Assembly: GCA_026122225.1 (NCBI GenBank)
Contig: JANEZZ010000987.1
Span: 62,001-126,000, forward strand
Direction: 5' to 3'
Length of the DNA stretch: 64,000 bases
From: Heloderma charlesbogerti
Taxonomy: Eukaryota > Chordata > Lepidosauria > Squamata > Helodermatidae
The stretch's first letter is position 1. The number at the start of each line of letters is the position of its first letter. Both the position numbers and the translations under genes were made by a program. This document shows positions 21,014-33,400 of the stretch, one piece after another. The notes under the pieces are model-generated. The model made no database searches. It was not told the origin of the DNA and saw only the letters and a list, made by a program, of their open reading frames with translations.

Positions 21014-24000
21014 TGTTGTTGTTTATTCGGTCAGTCGCTTCCGACTCTTCATGACTTCATGGACCAGCCCACGCTAGAGCTTCCTGTCGGCCGTCGCCAC
21101 CCCCAGCTCCCCCAAGGTCGAGTCCGTCACCTCCAGAATATCATCCATCCATCTTGCCCTTGGTCAGCGCCTCTTCCTTTTGCCTTCCACTTTCCCTAGC
21201 ATCAGCATCTTCTCCAGGGTATCCTGTCTTCTCATGATGTGGCCAAAGCACTTCAGTTTTGCCTTTAATATCATTCCCTCAAGTGAGCAGTCTGGCTTTA
21301 TTTCCTGGAGTATGGACTGGTTCGATCTTCTTGCAGTCCAAGGCACCCTCAGAATTTTCCTCCAGCACCACAGTTCAAAAGCATCTATCTTCCTTTACTC
21401 AGCCTTCCTTATGGTCCAGCTCTCGCAGCCATAGGTTTCTATGGGGAATACCATTGCTTTAACTATGTGGACCTTTGTTGTCAGTGTGATGTCTCTGCTC
21501 TTCACTATTTTATCAAGATTTATCATTGCTCTCCTCCCAAGAAGTAAACATCTTCTGATTTCCTGGCTGCAGTCAGCGTCTGCAGTCATCTTTGCGCCTA
21601 GAAAGACAAAGTCTGTCACTGCCTCCACGTCTTCTCCCTCTATTTGCCAGTTATCAATCAAGCTGGTTGCCATAATCTTGGTTTTTTTGAGGTTGAACTG
21701 CAACCCAGCTTTTGCACTTTCTTCTTTCACCTTCGTCATGAGGTTCCTCAGCTCCTCCTCGCTTTCAGCCATCAAAGTGGTATCATCTGCATATCGGAGA
21801 TCGTTAATGTTTCTTCTAGCGATTTTAACTCCAGCCTTGGCTTCATCAAGCCCAGCACGTTGCATGATGTGTTCTGCATACAGGTTGATTAGGTAGGGTG
21901 AGAGTATACAACCCTGCCATACTCCTTCCCCAATTTTAAACCAGTCCGTTGTTCCGTGGTCTGTTCTTACCGTTGCTACTTGGTCGTTATACAGATCCCT
22001 CAGGCGGCAGACAAGATGACTTGGTATCCCCATACCACCAAGAACTTGCCACAATTTGTTATGATCCACATAGTCCAAGGCTTTAGAATAGTCAATAAAA
22101 CAGAAATAGATGTTTTTCTGAAACTCCCTGGCTTTCTCCATTATCCAGCGGATATTGGCAATTTGGTCTCTAGTTCCTCTGCCTTTTCTAAACCCAGCTT
22201 GTACATCTGGCGATTCTCGTTCCATGAATTGCTGGAGTCTACCTTGCAAGATCTTGAGCATTACCTTACTGGCATGTGAAATAAGTGCCACTGTTTGATA
22301 GTTTGAACATTCTTTGGTGCTTCCCTTTTTTGGTATGGGGATAGAAGTTGATCTTTTCCAATCTGTTGGCCATTCTTGTGTTTTCCAAATTTGCTGGCAT
22401 ATGGCATGCATCACCTTGACAGCATCATCTTGCAAGAGTTTAAACAGTTCAGCTGGGATACCGTCATCTCCTGCTGCCTTGTTATTAGCAACGCTTCTTA
22501 AGGCCCATTCAAACTCACTCTTCAGGATGTCTGGCTCTAGCTCACTGACCACACCGTCAAATCTATCCCCCATATTATTATCCTTCCTATACAGATCTTC
22601 CGTATATTCTTGCCACCTTTTCTTGATCTCTTCTGCTTCTGTTAGGTCCTTGCCATCTTTGTTTTTGATCATACCCATTTTTGCCTGCAATTTACCTCCG
22701 ATGTTTCTAATTTTCTGGAAGAGGTCTCTTGTCCTTCCGATTCTATTATCTTCTTCCGCTTCCACACATTGCTTGTTTAAAAATAATTCCTTATCTCTTC
22801 TGCCTAACCTCTGGAATTGGGCATTTAATTGGGCATATCTCCCCCTATCACTGTTGCCTTTTGCTTTCCTTCTTTCTTGGGCTGCTTCCAGTGTCCCAGC
22901 AGACAGCCATCTTGCCTTCTTGGTTTTCTTTGGGATGTTTTTTGTTGCCACCTCCTGAACAATGTTGCGAACTTCTGTCCATAGTTCTTCTGGGACCCTA
23001 TCTACTAAATCTAGTCCCTTAAACCTATTCTTCACCTCCACTGCATATTCATGAGGAATATTAGTGAGCTCATATCGAACTGATCTGTGGGTCTTCCCTA
23101 TTCTCTTTAGTCTGATTCTAAATTGTGCAATAAGTTCGTGATCTGAACTGCAATCAGCCTTTGGCTACAAAGGATGTAGTCAACCTTTGGCTACAAAGGA
23201 TGTAGTCAATCTGATTTCAGTGTCAACCGTCTGGTGAAGTCCATGTATAAAGTCGTCTCTTAGGTTGTTGGAAGAGAGTGTTTGTTATGCACAGTGAGTT
23301 GTCTTGGCAAAATTCTATCAGCCTATGTCCTGCTTCATTTTGTTCTCCCAGACCATGCTTGCCTGTAATTCCAGGTGTCATTTGACTACCCACCTTAGCA
23401 TTCCAGTCTCCTGTAATGAAAATAACATCTTTTTTTGGCGTACTATCCAGTAGGTGCTGCAGATCCTCATAGAACTGATCTACTTCTGCTTCTTCAGCAT
23501 CTGTGGTTGGGGCGTATATTTGGATCACTGTGATGTTAAATGGCTTACCCTGAATTCGAACTGAGATTATTCTGTCATTTTTTGGATTGTATCCAAGCAC
23601 TGCTTTAGCCACTTTATTATTATGAAGGCTGCTCCATTTCTTCTATGGTCCTCTTGCCCACAGTAGTAGATCTGGTGGTCATTTGATGTGAAGTGGCCCA
23701 TTCCAGTCCATTTCAGTTCACTGACACCCAAAATGTCTATATTTAATCTTGACATCTCCCCAATAACCACATCCAATTTGCCCTGGCTCATAGATCTTAC
23801 ATTCCAGGTTCCTATGGTGTGTTGATCTTTAGAACATCGGATTCGTCGTTCACCACCAGCACCATCAGCTGCTAGCCGTCCTTTTGGCTTTGAGCTAGCC
23901 ACTCACATCTGGGGCTAGTTGAACTTATCCTCTGTTCCTCCCCAGTAGCACTTTGACCATCTTCCAACCTGGGAGTCCCATCTTCCAATGATATACTGAC

Positions 24001-24195
24001 ATACTTCTGGTGTACCATTTAGTTTTCATGGCAAGAATACTGGGGTGGGTTGCTGTTTCCTTCCCCAGGGATCGTATTTAGTCTGACCTCTCTGCCATGA
24101 TCTTCCCGACTTGGGTGTCCCTTCACGGTTTAGCCCATGACATCATTGAGGTGCTCAAGCTCCAGCACCACAACAAGGTAACCATCTCCTTTGCT
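21014..24195 (-). mobile_element. BovB (RTE-clade) LINE, full length, decayed, with 37-bp target duplication
   Basis: The direct repeats at 20979-21015 and 24194-24230 are identical over about 37 bp (they contain ACTGGGAAGCAGAATGAGAC). They bracket the whole element, including a 5' leader that matches those of the copies at 41215 and 52694 (CCTTGTTGTGG). The minus-strand 3' end is a (CAA)n-type tail. Coding sequence diverges clearly from the other three BovB copies, so this is an older insertion or another subfamily. Confidence 0.92.
21164..23902 (-). pseudogene. BovB endonuclease-reverse transcriptase, broken
   Basis: The endonuclease part (23902-23223) has LGTWNVRSM-type TIGTWNVRSMSQGKL, LGVSELKWTGMG (catalytic Glu kept) and TGDWNAKVGSQ. 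A frameshift lies near 23610 and a stop follows SPDG at about 23223. A 26-bp tandem duplication lies at about 23157-23208. The RT part (23041-21395) has QAGFRKGRGTRDQ, FIDYSKALDYVDH (motif A with Leu and Tyr substitutions), GVWQGCILSPYL (motif B), LRYADDTTLMAES (motif C, 21783-21794) and FLGAKMT. A stop follows WTIRKAE, and the C-terminal segment continues at 21346-21164 (PWTARRSNQSIL to GKRKRR). It cannot encode a full protein. Confidence 0.9.
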
Positions 24196-24230
24196 GTCTT
24201 ACTGGGAAGCAGAATGAGACCCCTGGATTG

Positions 24231-25375
24231 GCCAGGCCTAAATACTGGAATGGCCAAGTCAGGCCTTCTTCTATTGAATGGGTAGCAGAGCAGAATGTCC
24301 AGCTTCTGGCTCGTTCTTGCAGCAGCAGGTTTACATCCCAGCTCAACCCTGACATAGATATTGACTTTTATGTCAGAAAATGTACTGTGCAAGTGGCCTT
24401 TACTTGAAAGTAAGTATTACTGAAATCAATCAGGGATGCTTTCAATATTCTCCTCTTCTGAATTTCTCCCCAGATTTTGAAGTGCCGTATTGCCTGATCT
24501 TTTTTGCAGAGTGGCACTGCTGTGTCAACCATTTCCTATTCTTCCTCTGTGTTGTTGTTGCTGCTAGTATTTCTGGACTTTGTTCAGATCAATGTGCTCG
24601 TACAGTTTGCTGTAGCTTTCAGTTCATGTCCTTTCCCCCCCTCCCCGTGTAAGTTACCAATACGCACAAGCACATACACGCACTGATTAAAATACCATGT
24701 AAAATGAAATCTTGATGCAATCAGTTGCAGTTGCAGTTCCCTTTTATGCTATGTTTTAATCTATACACATATGCAGTTGTATATATAGGTTTTTAAAAAA
24801 TGAATTTCAGAACTTTCCAGGCTAAAACCATATGGAGTAGAACATGGGTACAGGCAACCCCCAAAACAAAACTACAACAGAAAAGGAACATAACTCAACC
24901 TTAAAATCAATGGGAAACACTTCCCAGGAAATGTATCTAACTTAGGCACTCTATTTGCAAAAACTATTCCAACAATGGATACTGATAACACACAATGTTG
25001 GTAAATACGATTGGATTTTATTTTGCAATCGTGAATGAAAATACAGTCTTCTGTCACAAAAATAATCATTTACTTTAGGCATTATTTTTGTAAACACATA
25101 TGAAGCATGTGCATATAAACAGCATTTTAATGTAATGCCAAAAAATGAGCAAGCAGTAGATATTTGGAAAGTCTGAGAGTTTAACTTTTTCTCTCATCTT
25201 CCAGAATGCAATTAACACCTCTTCCACATACTTTTTTTGTACCTCTGCTGTATTTCCACCTGAATCCAACCATGTCTGGCACATCTTTCTGAGTTTTTTG
25301 CACCATTTTTGTTGTTGTTGTTTAAATCACACTAAAAGGACTTTCTTAATATAAAGTGGAGTAAATAGTCCCCTA
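24231..25375. other. Unassigned DNA
   Basis: No gene or recognised repeat. Short (GTT)n runs lie at 24550 and 25309-25320. Confidence 0.5.
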
Positions 25376-25383
25376 ATCCTGAG

Positions 25384-25799
25384 TAGGGATGACAGAGAAA
25401 TCTTAAAGGGAACCAAATGAGTTTGAATTCTTATGAATCCAACTTGCAGATTCCGCAACGGACCAGCTTTTCCCCATCAGGTGGATTTCATGGACTTGCA
25501 GATAGTTTTTCTAACCTTTGGGAATTTTGTGCAAATTTCATTGTAAAAGAAATGCATTTTTTAAACCTGGCTGAAAATGCACATTTCCCCCACAGGCTAA
25601 AGCATGCAAATGCACATTTTGGGGGGATTTGCGCATTTTTGCATGTGAGAATTTGCACAAAAGCAAATTTATACAAATGCATGAATTCAGAAACTAAAAA
25701 AAAATCTAATTCCATCAATGGGTGAACAATGGAACGAAAGGCGCCTGACAACCTGAGAAACGTAGATGGAATGGATTGTACACAACCCGTACATCCCTA
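25384..25799. mobile_element. AT-rich hAT-type MITE with perfect 8-bp target duplication
   Basis: A 416-bp element with ends TAGGGATGACAG and GTACATCCCTA, flanked by ATCCTGAG at 25376-25383 and 25800-25807. The first bases match the left end of palindromic copies B and D (TAGGGATGTCAGAGAA). The interior is AT-rich with repeated TTTGTGCAAAT/ATTTGCGCA motifs in both orientations. It has no coding capacity. Confidence 0.85.
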
Positions 25800-25807
25800 A
25801 TCCTGAG

Positions 25808-27257
25808 GATACCTATCAGTTTTCTTTTAAAACATGACTGCCCCTTTTAGATTCTGACCTCTTTACTGTTCTTCTTTCATAGGTTAGATGTCCTTTTCAT
25901 CTGACCTTCTGCAACACAATTTTACATTAAACCATCTGATTAAGCCACAAGGTGTGGAATAATGAAACTATGGTCTATAAAATATTCTCATTACCCATTT
26001 TGTTTCCTTCTGCATTAAGTTTTGTTGTGTCTCTCATTTCCAAGGTAATAAATCTTGAGACAGGATCATGGTGTCACTGATGCCATTAAGTTTTTCCAGC
26101 AATGAAAGACACCAAACTTAAGCTGCAAACACAGCATGCAGTGGGAAGAGCAGTAAACCAGCTTTTATGAATGCTACAGATAAAAAACAGAAGAACCGTT
26201 AGTTTTACCACTTGTTTCTATTTTAAGACACTTTGTTTGGGGCAAAATTGTCTTTATCCCATGTTATACCAAGGATTGCAGTAGTAATGTATTACCTGCC
26301 CAACTGATAGCATGAAAGGCTAAGAGGAAATAACATTCCTGAAAACAGGACTAGGATCCAAAGCAAAGCTGCCATTTCAGATTGTGGGGAGGGGGTTGCT
26401 GAGCGGGAGAAGCTGCACAGCAAGATTCAAATACCTACTGAGGATGTGCTCAAAATTAAACTACAAAAGAAGGAGAGTTGCCACCTGATTCAAGAAATCC
26501 TAGTCAGCTAATTAAATTAGTTCTAGTTGATTAGCTGATTATTAGTTTAATTTGCTTAAAACTGCATATTCATAAAACAAATAGCTCTGAAGCAACAGAA
26601 TGTGCTTTATGGACCAAGCTACTAAGTGCCAAGGAAATCTGCAGAATTATAGCCTTGCAGCTGGTAAGAAGTACCTAGACTGCTGTTTTACCGAACTCTT
26701 TTCAAGAGGCAAGGTGAGGTCCAGCAGTGGTGCCAACATGCCAGAGGTTCCATGCCTGCATCCAACTCCTTCTTCTCAATCACCCAAAGAGTGGGGTGGG
26801 CTGGGGTGGGGTGAGAGTCTAATAGCAATCAAGACAGACTGGACAGACAGAGGCATCAGATTGGGGAGGCTCAAAAGTGCTTAATGCCCATTCCCAGGGA
26901 GGCCCATAGCCTAAAGCCCGATCTTGACATTCTTGGCTGAGAAAGATCAAGCAGTGTTTTTTTTTCATGGAATATTACATTCTTAATTTCATGAAGACTA
27001 TGTGATAGCTGAGATACACATTCAGAGCAGTCATATGGACCAGCTGCCCTGAAAAAGTGCAATTTCAGAAAGCAGCTAGCAAATCACACAGCTGCTTATA
27101 AATCACTCCCTGAACATGGAAAACACTGGGGCACAACCAGGTCATGTCCAGAATCCTTCTCTGTTACATATTAGCTTTCCAAGGGCATAAAGCTGTTTTA
27201 CTTGTACAATATTAAAACAAAGTATTCCCCCACCTGAACAATGAAGTGGCACCATCC
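25808..27257. other. Unassigned DNA
   Basis: No gene or recognised repeat. A G-rich GGGGTGGGCTGGGGTGGGG stretch lies near 26791. Confidence 0.5.
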
Positions 27258-27738
27258 TAGGGATGTCGGAGGAATCCGTCCAGGGTGGGAGGGGTGAAGT
27301 TCACTGAGCTTTCCGCCTCCCAGACTCCACCTTGCTTACCTGAGAGCTGGCCCGACTCAATCTCTATAGAGTCGGGCCAGCTTGCAGATTTTCTCCCCCC
27401 ACTTAAATCTCCATTTACACAAATTGCACCTGCAATCTGCATAATTTACATAAATTTTGGGCATAATTTGCACAAAGTACAGCTGTCATGTGTTTAATTT
27501 GTGCAAATTACAAGTGGATTTGCGCAAAATAAAGCATATGACAGCCACAATTTGTGCAAATCAAGCAAATTACAGCTGCAATTTGTGTAAATGGTGATTT
27601 AAGGGGACCCCCCGAAAGAACATTTCTGGATTTTGGGGGGGAAACCATGGCTTGGCTTGCAAATGCAAGCTGAGTGGGGCCTCCAGGAAAATTTGGCAAG
27701 CCAAAAAGGGACACATTTCCCTGCTGCTGCCATTCCTA
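27258..27738. mobile_element. AT-rich hAT-type foldback MITE
   Basis: The left end TAGGGATGTCGGAGGAATCC is like that of the palindromic family; the right end is CATTCCTA. Internal inverted repeats: GGCCCGACTC/GAGTCGGGCC around 27350-27383, and 27415-27440 (CCATTTACACAAATTGC) with 27565-27595. It shares TTTGTGCAAATT motifs with the 25384 element. No convincing target duplication was found, so the right end is tentative. Confidence 0.6.
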
Positions 27739-28144
27739 CAGGAAGACCATACTACATGATTCTCCTGATCATGTCAGAATCCCTGAACAAAATAAAGCAT
27801 AGCTTATAAAATTTGTGCAGCAGATTTCCCAGGCCAAGAGTTTCTAAATTTAGGATTGGAAGGTTTCCTGTGCTCTTTCTCATTTCCCCCCCTTGATTTC
27901 AAAGACATAAGCATACACTGTGCTACTATATATAATAAGAAGGCTAATACTGGTTTCCCAAGCCAATTAGAAAACAACAGTCACTGTGATGAATGAAAGT
28001 TATGTAAACACAACCACATGGACATACGTTTGGAGAGACATAATGGGGTGGGAGAGTAACAGCCATAAGCAGGTTATTCATTGTCACACTGTTTTTGATA
28101 CATCACTTGATTAGAAGTGAAGTGGTCAAATAGAGTTTTTAGTT
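27739..28144. other. Unassigned DNA
   Basis: No gene or recognised repeat. Confidence 0.5.
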
Positions 28145-28452
28145 TTTAGTTTATTTGTTCAGTCGTTCAGTCATGTCTGGCTCTTCGTGACCCCATGGAC
28201 CATAGCACGCCAGGCCTTCCTGTCCTGCGCTCTCTCCCGGAGTGTGCTCAAGTTCATATTCATTGCATCGGTGATACTATCTAGCCATCTCATCCCCTGC
28301 CATCCCCTTCTCCTTTTTTCTTCAGTCTTTCCCAGCATCAGGGTCATTTCCAGAGAGTTTTCTCATAGCATTAGGTGGCCAAAATATTTGAGCTTCAGCT
28401 TCAGTATCTGTCCTTCCAATGAACATTCAGGGTTGATTTCCTTTAGGATTGA

Positions 28453-29790
28453 CTAATTTGACCTCCTTGCAGTCCAGGGGACTCGTAAGAGTCTTCTCCA
28501 GCACCACAGTTCGAAAGCATCAATTCTTCGGCGCTCAGCCTTCCTTATAGTCCAGCTCTCACAGCCATACATTACTACTGGGAAAACCATAGCTTTGATT
28601 AGACGGACCTTTGTTGGCAAGGTGATGTCTCTGCTTCTGACTATGCTGTCTAGGTTTGCCATAGCTTTCCTCCCAAGGAGCAAGCGTCTTTTAATTTCAT
28701 GGCTACAGTCACCGTCTGCGGTGATCTTGGAGCCCAGGAAAGTAAAATCTGTCACTGCTTCCATTTCTTCCCCTTCTATATGCCAGGAAGTGATGGGGCC
28801 AGATGCCATGATCTTCGTTTTTTTAATGCTGAGTTTCAAACCAGCTTTTGCACTCTCCTCTTTCACCCTCAACAAGAGGCTCTTGAGATCCTCTTCGCTT
28901 TCTGCCATTATGGTGGTATCGTCTGCATATCGGAGGTTGTTGATAATTCTCCCGGCAATCTTAATTCCAACCTGTGATTCATCCAACCCGGCGTTTCTCA
29001 TGATGTACTCTGCGTATAAGTTAAATAAGCAGGGTGACAATATGCAGCCTTGTCGTACTCCTTTCCCAATTTGGAACCACGCAGTTGTTCCACGTCTGGT
29101 TCTTACTGTTGCTTCTTGACCCTCATACAGGTTTCTCAGGAGACAGGTAAGGTGGTCTGGTAGTCCCATCACTTTAAGAATTTGCCACAGTTTGTTGTGA
29201 TCCACACAATCAAAGGCTTTAGCGTAGTCAATGAAGCAGAAATAGACGTTTTTCTGGAATTCTCTTGCTTTCTCCATGATGCAGCGAATGTTGGCAATTT
29301 GATCTCTAGTTCCTCTGCCTCTTCGAAACCCAGCTTGTACTTCTGGTAGTTCTCGGTTCGCATACTGCTGAAGCCTAGCTTGTAGGATTTTGAGCATCAC
29401 CTTGCTGGCATGTGAAATGAGCGCAATTGTGCGGTAGTCTGAACACTCTTTGGCGTTGCCCTTCTTTGGAATTGGAATGTAAACTGACCTTTTCCAGTCT
29501 TGCAGCCATTGCTGAGTGTTCCAAATTTGTTAGCATATTGAATGCAGCACTTTAACAGCATCATCTTTTAGGATTTTAAATAGCTCAGCTGGAATACTGT
29601 CATCTCTGCTAGCTTTGTTGTTACTAATGCTTCCTAAGGCCCACTTGACTTCATTCTCTACAATGTCCGGCTCAAGTTCAGCAACCACACTCTCCTGGCT
29701 ATCAGGGACATTAAGATCTTTCCTGTATAGTTCTTCTGTGTATTCTTTCCACCTCTTCTTAATGGCAACCCACTCCAGTATTCTTGCCAA
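28453..29790 (-). pseudogene. BovB reverse transcriptase domain, 3' segment
   Basis: The minus-strand frame 29400-28453 has QAGFRRGRGTRDQIAN, CFIDYAKAFDCVDH (motif A), GVRQGCILSPCLFN (motif B), LRYADDTTIMAES (motif C) and FTFLGSKIT. It stops after WTARRSN where relatives have a Gln codon (CAG to TAG). Upstream, 29790-29530 encodes KKRWKEYTEELYR and the RT N-terminus, then a stop replaces a Gln codon (SIC*QIW). It is severed from its endonuclease by the inversion. Confidence 0.9.
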
Positions 29791-29824
29791 GAAAACCCCA
29801 TGGAACGTATCACAAGGCTAAAAG

Positions 29825-31069
29825 ATGACGCTAGAAGATAAGCCCCTCAGGTCGGAAGGTGTCCAATATACTACTGGGGAAGAGCAGAGGGTATTTCCAA
29901 GTAGCGCCAGAAAGAGTGAAGAGGCTGGGACAAAGCCGAAAGCACACTCAGCTGTGGATGTGTCTGGTGGTGAAAAGAAAATCCGATGCTGTAAAGAACA
30001 ATGTTGTTTAGGAACCTGGAATGTAAGAACAATGAATCAAGGTAAGCTGGAGGTGGTCAAACATGAGATGGCAAGATTGAACATCGACATCTTGGGAATC
30101 AGCGAACTAAAATGGACAGGCATGGGCGAATTTAATTCAGGTGACCATCATATCTACTACTGTGGGCAAGAATCCCTTAGAAGAAATGGAGTAGCACTCA
30201 TAGTCAACAAAAGGGTGGGAAAAGCAGTACTGGGGTACAATCTTAAAAATGATAGAATGATCTCAGTACAAATCCAAGGCAAACCATTCAACATCACAGT
30301 AATTCAAGTCTATGCCCCAACCACTGAGGCCGAAGAAGCTGAGGTTGATCGGTTCTATGAAGACCTACAACACCTTCTAGAACTAACACCAAAAAAAGAT
30401 GTCCTCTTCATCATAGGGGATTGGAATGCTAAAGTAGGAAGTCAAGAAATCACCGGGATAACAGGCAGGCATGGCCTGGGTGTACAAAATGAAGCAGGAC
30501 AAAAGCTAATAGAGTTTTGCCAAGAGAACATGCTGATCATAGCAAACACTCTTTTCCAACAGCACAAGAGACAACTCTACACATGGACATCACCAGATGG
30601 TTAATATCGAAACCAGATTGATTATGTCCTTTGCAGCCAAAGATGGAGAAGCTCTATACAGTCAGTCAAAACAAGACCTGGAGCTGACTGTGGCTCAGAT
30701 CATGAGCTTCTTGTTGCAAAATTTCATCTTAAATTGAAGAACGTAGGGAAAACCACTAAACCATTCAGGTATGACCTAAATCATATCCCTTATGAATATG
30801 CAGTGGAGTTAAGGAATAGATTTAAGGGATTAGACCTGATAGACAGAGTGCCTGAGGAACTATGGACGGAGGTCCGTAACATTGTTCAGGAGGCAGCAAC
30901 GGAATCCATCCCAAAGAAAAAGAAGTGCAAGAAAGCCAAGTGGCTGTCTGATGAGGCTTTACAAGTAGCTGACGAAAGAAGGGAAGCGAAAAGCAAGGGA
31001 GAAAGGGGAAGATATATCCAACTGAATGCAGAGTTCCAGAGAATTGCAAGGAGTGACAGGAAGGCCTTC
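29825..31069 (+). pseudogene. BovB endonuclease and linker, inverted 5' segment
   Basis: The plus-strand frame 29825-30604 encodes the APE-type endonuclease with LGTWNVRTMNQGKL, LGISELKWTGMGEF (catalytic Glu present) and IGDWNAKVGSQ. It ends at TAA directly after SPDG (relatives have Gln there). Reading resumes (YRNQIDYVLC, GSDHELL) and continues to the linker region at 31069, where the element ends within the segment before the RT. Nearly identical to the intact copy at 41279, so the insertion is recent despite the stops. Confidence 0.9.
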
Positions 31070-31081
31070 TTTAGTTTATTT

Positions 31082-33400
31082 AGAGTTTATTAAATGAATA
31101 TGCATGTCTTCTGGCATCTCATTCTGAAAAACTGTCACTGTGAGATGGCTGTCATCTGTCCCTCTACAGGAACTATAAAGACCCTTATGACATAACATTT
31201 CTCCACAGAGCAGGCAATTTAAGCAGGGGTAGTTAGAGTAATCAGCATAAACACTGCACACTTCTCAAAAGCAATGCTGTCTGCAGCTATTTACACTCAT
31301 AGCCTAAAACCACCATGGCATTATTGTTTAATTAGTTATTGCTTTTGGTTCCACAAGATTCCTGGGCGTAATTTGCAACTGGAGAGAATATTCAATGACA
31401 GGTTTTATTTCATCACTTCTCTCTGTAGTCAAATTGATATCCATTTGACAGGCTGTCTCTGTCCTTCAGCTCCAGAATTAACTATATACAAACTAACATG
31501 CCTAATATTGAAACACATACACAGTCCAAATGAGCCATTTGTGTTATGCTTTACTTCCTACTACCAACTTTGGATGTGTAGAGGAACAGCTCTGTAAGGT
31601 GCCAGAGTGTATGCATCTCAAACCAGATCTTCCAGCAATCAGATTCTGATGCACTACCTCTCACACCATGCACACCTGGTTTCCACTGTGGGTGGCCATG
31701 TGTCCTCTTTTATAATAGACAGTCCTCTATTTGAAGGGCAGCCAGAGGACTGTTCTATATTTTGAAGACATCCTATATTTGAAGGGTTTTCCAGTCCAAG
31801 TCCAGGTTAAAGATAAAGAATCACCAGAAGGAAGAGCTGGGCCTTGAAGTTGCCCATCAACAGCACCTGGACAGCAGACTGAGTGATGCACACAGGTCAC
31901 CTGGTGAATCTTCCATACTATGGTGAGATGTACTGTATTTCTATTTAAATTATAATAATTATTCCTAAATTTGCATCTATACATATAATTTAGCATATGC
32001 AGATTTATACAGAGAGTTATCCTATTTTTTAGTGATTCAAAAGTGGGCATCCTACTGCAAGACTAGGCTCTGTGCTTTGCAGAAGCCATCTAGGCTGCCA
32101 TACCAGCCTGCCTGAGGATTGTTAGCTGACCTCTAAGTGACACTTCCAGTCCAACAGGCCCTATAAAGCCTTGGTCTCAAAGCTTGCTCCTCAGTTTGAG
32201 CAACTCATCTCTTGCATGAGGACTCTGCTTCACTCCTTCCCCCTTAGATATTGATCTCTGCTAGGTTTTGACTATGTATCTACTTCCAACACTCCTGATC
32301 CTCTGTTAATATCTTGAATTTTGACTTCTACCTGACTTGATTATGCATCCACTGCTGATCCTTGTTTGCCTGCTATGGAATCTGCACCCTACCTGTTTTG
32401 GACCATGCCTCTTTTTCTGACCCACGTTGACAACCAGCTCCCAGGTTCCAGAACCCAATATCCTAAAGCCTACCCTTGTTGCAGTCTGACATGCTCCCAT
32501 CCTTCTCAGATATTATACTCTATTGATTTGATTTAGAAATGGATCATTTATGTGTGTGATTCTTCCTGAGACAAGCTCAACATCTTTTCACATCTAGTTA
32601 TGTCAGTTCAGATTTTCTTAAGCCTTTGCAAGAGCAGCAGAATATTTTAAAGTGTTTTACTCTATAAAAGTTAATAACTGAAGGAGATTTTCTGTTATAA
32701 AGAATAGATTCATTGCCGTTGGGTCTAATAGGCTCACTTAGATAACATTAAGTTTAAGGCTTTCCTAGTATTGTGCAGCTGATGTTACCAACATTGTAAC
32801 TGGGTCTATACAAACCATTCACAGAGAAATAAAGTATAAGTTACAACAAGACTGGCCATTGCTTTAACGTACAGGCGGCCTTTCTCCTAGATATATTGCT
32901 CTCACTTAAACATCAACTGAGAAGGCTTAACAGCACATAAAGGGATATGAGAATAATGATGACTCAAACAAATAAGTGCTTCTCTGAATGTGAAGGGTCT
33001 TAATAACCCTATTAAAAAATGGGAAAATATTCTATGAACACAGGAAGATGACATTGGTGTGATCCAGCAGACACATGTGATTAAATCTCAAAGCCAGGAA
33101 ACTGAACACAAATTGAGTAGGCTCCTCATTCAATAACATCTTCAACTCCAAGACTCAAGGCCATGTGACCCCAGGACATAAAACCTTAAATGTTAATGTC
33201 TTGAACACTAAATTAGATGATGAAGGCAGGTTTATTGGACTTTAGGCTGACATAAACAAATTTGTAATTATACTTGTTAATCCTAAAGGGCCAAACAGAG
33301 ATGACCTTATGTTTTTTCATTACTTATTCCCAAGTGTGAAGGATATGAGAATAGCATTATGCCTTTGGCCACAATCCAGAGGCCTCAATAGGAGGCACAC
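31082..33400. other. Unassigned DNA
   Basis: No gene found. 31695-31830 contains internally repetitive sequence (CCTATATTTGAAGG variants) that may be a decayed repeat but was not identified. Confidence 0.45.

Larger units (their letters stand above)
28157..31069 (-). mobile_element. BovB LINE with 5' inversion (twin priming)
   Basis: The minus-strand segment 28157-29763 holds the BovB 3' end and the RT. The plus-strand segment 29761-31069 holds the endonuclease and linker. The switch at 29759-29763 has 2-3 bases of shared sequence (AAT). The whole unit is flanked by a 12-bp duplication TTTAGTTTATTT (28145-28156, 31070-31081). About 150 bp between the two segments is missing compared with the intact copy at 41215. 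The outer edge of the inverted part is the more 3' position and the junction is the more 5' one, as twin-primed reverse transcription predicts. Confidence 0.92.
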
